Assembly (NCBI RefSeq): GCF_037975245.1
Contig: NC_092570.1
Coordinates: 2,809,501-2,873,500 of the forward strand
Direction: 5' to 3'
Source of the DNA: Apostichopus japonicus
Lineage: Eukaryota > Echinodermata > Holothuroidea > Aspidochirotida > Stichopodidae
DNA: 64,000 nucleotides
Notes under the pieces: generated by a model
Told to the model about the DNA's origin: nothing
The model's input: only the letters and a program-made list of their open reading frames with translations
The model's database searches: none
Position numbers and translations under genes: made by a program
Part shown: one piece after another, positions 36,001-46,800 of the stretch
How the letters are laid out: each line of letters opens with the position of its first letter
Position numbering within the stretch: position 1 is the first letter of the stretch

Positions 36001-38604
36001 AATTGTCAGCCAAATCGGTTATGGCATTAATAAAATTTTTATTCTAAATCTTTGTTGAATTTGTTATTTTTTCATTGTTTTGTGGTTTTAACTGTAATAT
36101 TGTATTAATTTTAGCGTCTCGTTTGTGTGCTACTTTTCTGTACTTTTTTTTAATAAGTATTACTTCCAATTTGTTCACTTATTCATCGTTTGTAATTTAC
36201 CTTTGATTTGTACAGCGTCTAAGAGAATTTACAGTTTATTGGATAAGAGGCTTATAAGTTTGGAATATTATTATTATTACTATTATTATTATATCACTTC
36301 CATGGGAATCCGTTTTAAACGGTAATGAATAAGGTTGAATAATTTGTGATTGCTTGCCAATATCTCAATTTCATGTTGTCTTTGATATTGTGATAATTCA
36401 TATTCTAGCTAATTCATTCCATTTAACAAACTTTTGTCCTTCGGTGAAGCCCCCAGATCAACTTGCTCAGTGTGAAGTTCCTGTAAGCCTATAGCTTTGG
36501 AGTTAATCGTGCTTACAACGTTTCATACATTGACCTCTCTTCACCTATGACCATCACAGAAAACAACATGGTTCATGTACTCACAAAAGTGACATTATTC
36601 AACGTGAATAATGTATTCAATACATTATTCAACGTGATTAACTCTTAAAAGGAAACATTATTAAAATAGTTTAAAATCAAACCATCTTGATTCAAATGAT
36701 CTAATTTGTTCTTCCTTTATATAGGAATTTCATAAAATCCACAACCCCCCCCCCCCCACCCTCCCCTCAACTGATAAGCATGCGACACACTGTTAATTTC
36801 TCTACATACAAGATAAACAGTCTGAATACAATAAAAAGAAGATAGATTGACAAATATTGTATTTTATAATTTATGGTCAGTATTTGACTACATATGAAAA
36901 TCAATTTATAATTGTTTTAAATCAAAGTCCGCCTGAAAGAGCTGCTGAAAAACTATTGGAGGAGATTGATAATTTTCAGGTCAGCTTATTGCCTTTTTTC
37001 TTATATATGTTTGCAAATACTTGAAATATTTACATGCATCTTGCAACAAACAGTGGCAAATTATTTCAGTAAATTGGTTTATATTTTTGTTACACGTAAG
37101 TTTCAATAAAAATTACAATATCTGAGAAATTTTACATAATTATTTCAGTTAGTTTGCTGTTGCTTATTTTTACCTGCAGCTATATAATTAACTACAGTTA
37201 CTCCTGGCATATCTAGACACAGTAACGTTTTCTAGTACGTTTAGGTATTGCGTACATATTATCGTTAGTTTAAGATCAACTTTGAGCTGAACTTTTTTCT
37301 TATTTAAGTCTTGCTATATCCTAGAACAAGAAAAAAAAGGGGTCAAAAATTGAATACTGGTAAATGTTCCTATTTCTTTTAGTTTTTCGAGATATTCAGC
37401 CTGAAAATATGGCAAATCTATAGCATAAACATTTATAGCTGAATTGATGAAAATACATCAGCTCCTCAATCCAGGACGGAATATTAATATTCATCCATTA
37501 TCCATCAATTCAAATAAAATGCAACCAACACATGTTCTTTGTGGAAACTTCATATGGGTAGAAGCATAGACATAGGAGCCCAATTTGATTTGGGTGGGCT
37601 GTAACGACTTGCCCGAAAAATATAACCAAAATTTTCACGTGGTCATCCTCCTATAATGTAACAAAATACTGGTTGCATCTTGTTGGGATAACAGAACACC
37701 CAGTATTTTATTCACTAGAATTAGAGGAACTGGACCATATATATGGGAGAATCATGCCCATTACAATGCAAGTGTACACAGAGATTTGATTGAATTTCTG
37801 ATCTGGGATGTGACAGGTTCAAATTATTCAGGATTCCTTGTACAACTTATCCTACAAACATCCATACATACACACATAAATTCACGCATACTCAATACTG
37901 TAAGAATATATACTGAGTTTGTCACTCTTATGGTAATGTACTTGATGTTAAAGGAAAGATAAAGGTAGCTGAAAGTATAACTTATTTTCACCATCAGAGA
38001 TAAAATTTAAAAAAAAAAAAGGTTTGCGTAATATTTGTGCAAAATAACTTTTGAGTTAGATAAATATGTACTGAATAGATATTGTACCCAAAAAATACAA
38101 AATATGACATGAAATTACATGAATCATACACACTTAAAATCCCAGTGCAAAATGAAGCTATCAAACACCATAACCTAGCTACCACAACCTAACATTTTGA
38201 CATGTTTAAAACAACCTGTATGTTACACAGAAACAAAGAAATGGTATTGAATAACTTTACTCTGTTGTGCTAGATCGAATACAATAGGATTATATTTGGC
38301 TTAAAGCAGCTTAGAACATTCTGAGGTAGAAAACTATGTAAGTTAAAGCAAATAAAGCTATAAAATGATCAGCCTTCAATGTCAAAATGTGCTTTGATCA
38401 AAAATATGTATCATTATATTGATGAAAAATATACCCATATATACAACAATAAACTGAAGCAGAAATATCAAGCTAGAAAGGACTAGGACTAGGACACATA
38501 CAAAAATTGTATTTTCAGCTGCATGGGGAGAAGTTTGGATTTGCTTTAAAGAAGCTTTACAAAAGCAGTACTTTTTCATATATCATCATTTGCAAATACA
38601 CCCT

Positions 38605-38890
38605 ACCAAGATAGAAGTCAAAGAAAAAACAGCCGAGATAGAAGGCAAAGAAAAAACAGCCGAGATAAAAGGCAAAGAAAAATAACACCCATGATAGAAG
38701 GCAAAGAAAAAAACAGCCAAGATAGAATTTGCACCCAAGTTAGAAGGCAAAGAAATAACACCCAAAATAGAAGCCAACAAACAAACCCAACCAAGATAGA
38801 GGGCAAAGGGAAACACCCACGATAGAAGGCAAAGAAAAAACACCCACGATAGAAGGAAAAGAAAAAACAGCCGAGATAGAATGCAAAGAA
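38605..38890. repeat. About 30-bp minisatellite (GATAGAAGGCAAAGAAAAAACA)
   Basis: About nine diverged units built from GATAGAAGGCAAAGAAAAA followed by ACAGCCGA or ACACCCAC. The minus-strand 150-residue and 124-residue frames over it (Phe/Leu/Ser-rich repeats) are translations of the repeat. Confidence 0.85.
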
Positions 38891-40894
38891 AAGAAGAGAT
38901 TGGTGAGAAGGGCTTGGTAGCGGTTGGGAATGAAGGGAGGGGAAATTCATATGATCCAACCCATAAATTGCTTTTTTTGTTAATGAAACCAATTAAATTG
39001 CTTGATGGAAAGTGATCCACATAAAATATGTGCAACATGGACCTTCGCTACACTTTCTTGGAAAGTAAAAACTCCAAAGGCTAACTTAAAAAAAAAAAAT
39101 CATGACCTTGCATTCAAGAATGTCATCTGACATTTTTGCTACTACAGTAGTTGGCATAATGTATCTTGATCAAAATTGCACATGTCAGAGAGTATAAATA
39201 TTGGTTTCAATAAAAAAATAATAAAAAAATAAACATCATTTCAATCAGTCACTCAATGTGACGGAACAAGTTATGGAATAGACGTAATTTTGTTTGCTAA
39301 CCAACCTATCTGCGACAACAGCTATTGGTTGTACACCTCTGTTGCGAATATTCCCAATAAAGCATGCCCACCTTGCCCCCACCCCGTTCAAATGCCGGAC
39401 TGTTGAGACATTGAGTTGTTTTGTTAGACTTTCGTCAATGTAGGGAACAATTAAGATGCTTTGAACCACCAAGAGGGCAAAAGACTATCTTTTGGAAATC
39501 TTTGTTACTTCTAACAGCAAACAGTGATGACAAATTTATCGTCCAGCTATGTAGAATTGTTTTCTGTTTTTGTATCAAGGAGAAACATGACATGAACAGA
39601 CATTAGAAGGATATTCTCCTCGTGTAAGCCAATTTTTAAGGTAGACCAAACTTCAACATACCAATATTTGAACTCCCCCGCCCCCGACTATCTTGAAGAC
39701 CTTTTTATCTGCTACTGGAATGGAAACTTGTGTCTGTTTCATGTGTTCCATTGTTAGTGAATGGACCTCAGTGGGTGTGGTCTGTGTTGTTAAATATGGG
39801 AGGTGCAGCATTCTCTTCAAGGTCATGTGCTAATTTCTCCATTCCTTTGTGTATTAAAGCAACAATGCACAAGGTCACATATGCCACTGACGTGCTTGAA
39901 AATAAGTGGTCCTGGTCCGGAGCTAACAACAGCATCCTTGAACCTGGAAAGTTAGGTACAGTATCTACGAAGCAATTTCACAATTGTTCACAGATTTTTT
40001 TGCTAAATTGTTGGCAGCAATTAACATTTATTAATCTTCTTTGAATTTGTTGTTACGTTACAAAATAACGTTGCTGTTTCAACAACCTTAAAAGTAAGAC
40101 CAAGTTGTCAGAGGGACCACCAGCACAAAAATCTTCAGAAATGTTTGCCCTGTGGAATGCACATGATTGAACCTTTGCTCTGATCATCAAACTTCCCTAA
40201 ACAAAACAGTACTTGTAGTGAATGTAGGTAATTATACAAAACGACATGAAAAATGTTCAAAGTTGCCACTTTTTCCAGTTTGTTAAAAGAAACTTTCAGA
40301 CTTCTTAGAAACAAAGGAAAATTTTTAGAAATATTGATAGAATTGACAGCCAGGATGATGAAATTTTATTCCATATCTTACTTACGGCTGTTTAAGTTAA
40401 AGATGTTGAACTTGGGATCAATATAATATAAAAAATAAACGTCCCAATTAAGAAAGGCCTCGATCTGTAAAGAATACATAAGTTTTATTGCACAATTATT
40501 CTCATGAGTAAAAGTAGATCTTTCTTAAAATTGTTACAAAACTTATGACTTGATTCTCTAAGAAAGACAGACAAGTTGAAAAGTTGAAAGAGAAGACTGA
40601 ATGACAGCCAAATTCTAGAAGTAAAGACGAGAAATTTGCAAGTTTAAAGTTGTGCAATATTTGTCCAATATAGGGAAACATTCATTCTTTTTTTTTATAA
40701 CCGACAAATTAAACTGTCTGAATGTAAACCATATAGCCCATCTCTGGTAGGTTCATGAATACCAGAATACATACCATAAAAATAATGCTTTTGGACAAGG
40801 GTTAATATGCAAGGCACACTACACTTGCATACATAACCAGTGTACAACATTTTCGCAGTGCTATAAATTCATACCCGATCAGACCCTGGCGAAG

Positions 40895-43800
40895 CTAGCT
40901 TCCTTGTGGCCAGGGACTACTTGCACACTTCATTGCTTCCTCATAAGATGGAGGGAGATCTAGCGCATGGTTGATGTATGGAGAGGGCCCACCGTCTGAC
41001 GTTGGTCCCAAATGAGGTTGAGGGGATGCACTGGGAGTCAGAGCTGCAGTATTCATCGGTAACTGAGATGGAGGGTTGACTGCAGCATTATGTGATACCA
41101 CTGCAAGGGTCGGAGCCGTGGGAGAGGGGTTCTCATCTGACACATTGGCTCCCGGTGTCGACGTCGATGAGGGTGGTTGCTGGAAGATAAAGAATCGTTA
41201 CACGTCAGCATGGACATGTATCTATGGAGCAGTCCAGTCGCAACCAGAAATCAAGAACGGGTGCTGTCACAATCTGGTATTATGCAACACCTAATTATAT
41301 TCCGGCTATTTGATTGGTCAATTGCTCGTCGATTGCATGCAAAATCCGCTCTATTCCACTCTATGAAATAGAACCATATGTTATACTTTTTTGATAGCAC
41401 TTCTTTCAATGGTAACAGAGCAGAGAAACCTGTCTGTTCAAAACAATCTGTTGCATGAGTACATTTTACATACAATTATATCCAAATTTGAAGGTGTTGT
41501 ATAAAACAAATAATGAATGGTTTCCATTCGTGCAATAGTGTAAATATTTCATTCGTTGAAAGAAGTAATTTGTTCCATTCAACTCGGCTGCGCCTCGTTG
41601 AATGGAACATTCCATCTTTCAACTCATGAAATATTTGCACTAAATGCACTCATAACCATTCATTATTTGTATACTATCTATTTCCCACAAACTTGCAAAG
41701 CTACCGCCTGAACGATATTAAAAGTTGTATAAAACATTTTCACAAGTTTAACAGGAACTTGATTGTTTGCTATTTTATGGTTATAGTGGTCATTTATTCT
41801 GCTATCGAAATGCACCACTTCTCACTCATTGTTACTGCATGTGCTCAATTTGGTTTTAGTTTCTCTTTGGGACTGCTGTCACCAATAAAGATAAATCCAG
41901 ACTGATAAAATTCCTTAAGTATGCATCACAAATACTGCATATCGACTATCAATCATTAAGAGAGGAAGTAAATGGAGCTGCTAGGAGAGCTAGACTTCGT
42001 CAGAATGACAGAAAAAATCAGGAATGACGATAAACACCCACTGCATGTCCCACTCATGAGTCATCTAGTGAAGTCAACCAGAACCATCAGAAATCCAAAT
42101 ATCTTGCCCAAATATAGAATTCAACTGTATAGTAATTCGTTCATACACCGTGCAGCAATGGTTACACAATTTGATAGTTTAGAACCTTTATTATAGTTTC
42201 AGTAATGACTGTTTCATCATTTTATGTTTAAACCATTTAACAATCTTATTTCTTTCACTTACCATTTACCATATCATTTGTTTAATCTTAACAAGAACTG
42301 TTTTTTTTTTTGTACGCCTATTTATAAATATTTTATATTTATACTGGTTTAAAATAAATCGTATAAATCGAAATCGAAAACGATACTGTTCATCGTACTT
42401 GGATGTTAACGAAACACATAAAATGTGAAAAGCAAGTGTATGGTGGTCAAGTAGTTGCATCACCTGAAATGGTGAAATAAAAATGAAGGGGAATTCTGCA
42501 GGAATATACCAAGGGTGGACAGGTCCAAAATGCTTTGTTGCAAAATACTTTTTTAAGAGGTGGTATATTCATAATCCAACATAAACTTTAAAAAAAATTC
42601 GGATCAATTCACTTACAAGACATTCACCTTTCAAAACATGTTAAAATGTCTAGAATGCTTCTTTCAAACTAAATCGTAAATTATTCCCTTTCATAAACTA
42701 TTAAACATGTTATTTGAGGCCCTTACAAATTTATACTGTATACATTTTAGTGATATTTTCTTTCTTTTGTTTGTTCAATGCTCTGTGGTTTCCTAGATGG
42801 ACTCTGTTTAATTCCTTATTTTTCGTTTCTTTGTTTTATCCTGTTTCTGGCAGCATTTCTTCATATATAGTGAGTATTAATATCAGTCCTTTAGGGATGA
42901 ATCAGGGATGTTTTGGTCTTCAGCGACTTGAATATCAACGATAGATATACAGACACTGAATAACATATCAAATACGCTACCAAAACAGTCCAGAATGCAA
43001 AAATGCACTGTGGTGTCGATGATATAACATGAGTAGTTTTCTTCATGAATCTGAGGTAATGTATAGTGGAGGTGTGCAACATACTTGATCTTTTTATTAC
43101 AGTGAAAAGCAGTGTGATGTGACAAACAATAAATTCACAATGACATGTTATGAAATGACCACCTGACCTCAACAACAGACTTCTTGTACTAAATGTGATT
43201 CATCAACATACTAAAAATGACAAATGTCCTTGTTGAAATATTGTGTTAAACATTGTTTTCACAATTTGACCCCTGGTGAACTCAAACAACATTGACCTCT
43301 GCCCACATTAGGCTTCTTGTACTCAATGTGGTACAATTACATACCAAATATGCGATCTGTCCAAGCTTCCCTTGGGATATTATGTTTAGGAAGGTGTGTT
43401 AGTGTAGAGTGAAAGGTAAGAGGGGAGTTAAGTAAATGTTTGGCATTTGTTCACTTTAAATGACATTTGACCTCTACTAAAATCAATCTAGGCTCCTTTT
43501 TACCCATTGGTTTACAACTTCATACCAAGTATGAGATCTACCCAAGCTTCCAATATTGAGATATTATGTAAAAAGGTTTTCACAATTTGACCTCTGATGA
43601 CCCCAAATAACCTTTGATCTCCACCAACAACAAGAGGCATCTTGTATTCAATGTGGTATTTTAACACACTAAATATGAGGTCTGCCCAAGCTTCCCTTCT
43701 TGAGATATCATATATACAAGATTATCACAATTTTAGCCCTGGTGACCCCAAACAACCCGCTTTGACCAAAAATAGAATAGGCTTCTTGTACTCAATGTGG

Positions 43801-46800
43801 TACTTCTTCACACTAGATATGAAGTTGGTCTGACCTTCCCATCTTCAGATATCGTGTTTTCAAGCTCGGCGTCACACATACACTATCGTGAATGCAAAGG
43901 ATACGATTTGTCATGGAAACCAAACTGGTGAAATGTTGCATCTTATGAAATGACAATGATGGCCTGTGTGTTAGACTTAGTAGTCCAGTCAGTTTCACTG
44001 AAGAGCTTCACTGATATGCTTATATGGTAATTTTTCAAAATCAGAGTTGTAGAGAAATTCTACATGGTCTAATATGTACACCAGTGTAAAGCTTGTCTTC
44101 AACATATCAAATTTTAATGTAATACTGTGCCTAAGCTCAAGGCCATCGATCCAACAACTTAAGGATCTTAAGGATCTTTTACAGTACGGTTATGAGAACA
44201 AAAGGGTACAGAAACAATAAATACCAACCGTATTACATATCTCATACATTTTCATAGCACACTGAAAACAAAATGAAAAAAAAAAGTATAAAGTTGAAGG
44301 TAAAGTTTGAAAGGATAAATATGTGAGGAGGGGAATGAGAAAGGATCGAGTGGGGTGGGTGAATTAAATTGTAATACCAATGATAACTTTGGTTATTCAA
44401 AATCAAGCTCAGAAGCTTTCACTGTCATCCACTTTAACTTCTTCAAGTCCATTCACAAAGAGATCGCAATGGAAGAGTATAATATCAGTCATTTTTCAGC
44501 TAAAGTATTAAATAACTTTTAAATTAACTTTCACATTACAATACCAAGTAAGTGCAGATTATTCTGTACCAACTTCCAGTCTTTGGCTTTGAAGGGGAGC
44601 AGTGCATAATCTTCACGTTGCTGAGTAACATTACGCAGGGGATATTGTTGATGGTCTTTCGTGACGACCAATGTCAGGAAGAATGGTTGTTTTCATCAAA
44701 TTCAGATTGCAACAGTGAAATAAAGCAAAATCTTGGAAAGGCCTGTGATCCACAACCTAAAATCATGGGAGTTTTGTACTGGTTCAAAAGCTGCTGTTCT
44801 ATCCACCAAACCTACACATCATGCCTACTTTGTACATGCACAATATTATTACCATATCAAATTATACATGGATCGGTGTAACGTCCAAGTACAGCACAAC
44901 TCTATATAAGTGATTTATTCAAGTTACCTCATATGGTACCCAACATTATAAACCTTTTAGGAGAGAGGCAAATTAAGTGCCTTGCACAGCCAAATGATCT
45001 GGCCAGGAATGGAACTTACAACATAAGGTGGCAGCTATATATAGTTCATGGACTAACCAAACAGACCACAACACCCTCCATTACATTAATCCGTCAAACT
45101 TGCACATCAAGAAACATTGTGTCCTTGATTATTTGATACTCAAACTCATTGTTTGAATGTAACAGTACAGAATACAGAAATTTTTATTTTATAGGATTCA
45201 ATCCTTGTCCTCTTAGGTGAAGACATCATGTCAATAGGAGGATGCTTGGGGGAGGAAGAGGGGGTCTGCATTCTACTTTCACACAATAGGCACTATACAA
45301 CAGGCATAATTATACTTTAACATTATGCACTCTACTTTCACACAATACGCACTCTACTTTCACACAATAGGCAATAAACTTTCACAAAATAGGCGCTATA
45401 CTTTCACACAGGAGGTGCTATGCTTTCACACAATAGGCGCTACATTTTAAGACAATAGGCACTATACTTTCACACAATTGGCCATATAGATACTTTCACA
45501 CAATATTTAGGCACTAGATACTTTTACACAATGGGCACTATACCTTCACACAATAGGCACTATACTTTCACACCATAGGCACTACAGTATACTTTCACAC
45601 AATAGGCACTACATACTTTCACACAATAGGCACTATACCTCCACACAATAGGCACTATACTTTCACACCATAGGCACTAGATACTTTCACAAAATAGGCA
45701 CTATACTTTCACACAATAGGCACTATAGATACTTTCACACCATAGGCACTAGATACTTTCACAATATAGGCACTATACTTTCACACAATAGACACTAGAT
45801 ACTTTCACACAATAGGCACTATACTTTCACACATTAGGCACTATATAGTAGATACTTTCACACAATAGGCACTACACTTTCACACAATAGGCTATACTTT
45901 CACACAATAGGCACTATACTTTCACACAATAGGTGCTACACTTTCACACAATAGGCACTATACTTTCACACAATAGGCACTATACTTTCACACAATAGGT
46001 GCTACACTTTCACACAATATATAGGCACTATACTTTCACACAATAGGCACTATACCTTCACACCATAGGCACTACATACTTTCACACAATAGGCACTATA
46101 CCTTCACACAATAGGCACTATACTTTCACACCATAGGCACTAGATAGTAGATACTTTCACACAATAGGCACTACACTTTCACACAATAGGCACTACACTT
46201 TCACACAATAGGCACTATACTTTCACACAATAGGCACTACACTTTCACACAATAGGCACTATACTTTCACACAATAGGCACTATACTTTCACACCATAGG
46301 CAATTACTTTCACACAATAGGCACTATATACTGTACTTTCACACAATAGGCACTATACTTTCACACAATAGGCACTACACTTTCACACAATAGGCACTAC
46401 ACTTTCACACAATAGGCACTATACTTTCACACAATAGGCACTATACTTTCACACCATAGGCAATTACTTTCACACAATAGGCACTATATACTGTACTTTC
46501 ACACAATAGGCACTATACTTTCACACAATAGGCACTACACTTTCACACAATAGGCACTATACTTTCACACAATAGGCACTATACTTTCACACAATAGGCA
46601 CTATACTTTCACACAATAGGCACTATATAGTAGATACTTTCACACAATAGGCACTACACTTTCACACAATAGGCACTACACTTTCACACAATAGGCACTA
46701 TACTTTCACACAATAGGCACTATACTTTCACACAATAGGCACTATACTTTCACACAATAGGCACTATACTTTACACAATAGGCACTATACTTTCACACAA

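Larger units (their letters stand above)
33774..40894. other. Intergenic between Kazal gene and its short relative
   Basis: No complete gene was found. It contains a GATA/GACA microsatellite leading into a SINE (33958-34242), a hAT-type element (34378-34905), a GC-rich possible 5' UTR exon (35757-36000), a (TTA)n run near 36268, a short palindrome (about 36590-36640), a poly-C run near 36745 and a minisatellite (38605-38890). The 104-codon plus-strand frame at 39730-40044 has no recognisable domain. Confidence 0.5.

Noticed and set aside
38586-39038. 150-residue and 124-residue minus-strand frames rich in Phe, Leu and Ser
   Set aside because: Both lie on the 30-bp minisatellite and repeat with it. 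There is no start context, splice sites or domain.
39730-40044. 104-residue plus-strand frame
   Set aside because: No recognisable domain, no splice context, ordinary composition for non-coding DNA here. It cannot be excluded without transcripts.
42930-43020. Possible short exon (minus strand TGCATTTTTGCATTCTGG) as the juxtamembrane exon of the PPxY gene
   Set aside because: The splice sites are acceptable, but the encoded residues do not resemble the KAKQR-type basic segment. The 44229-44261 candidate fits the phases better.
44552-44881. 109-residue plus-strand frame
   Set aside because: It overlaps a tRNA-like repeat on the minus strand and shows no domain.
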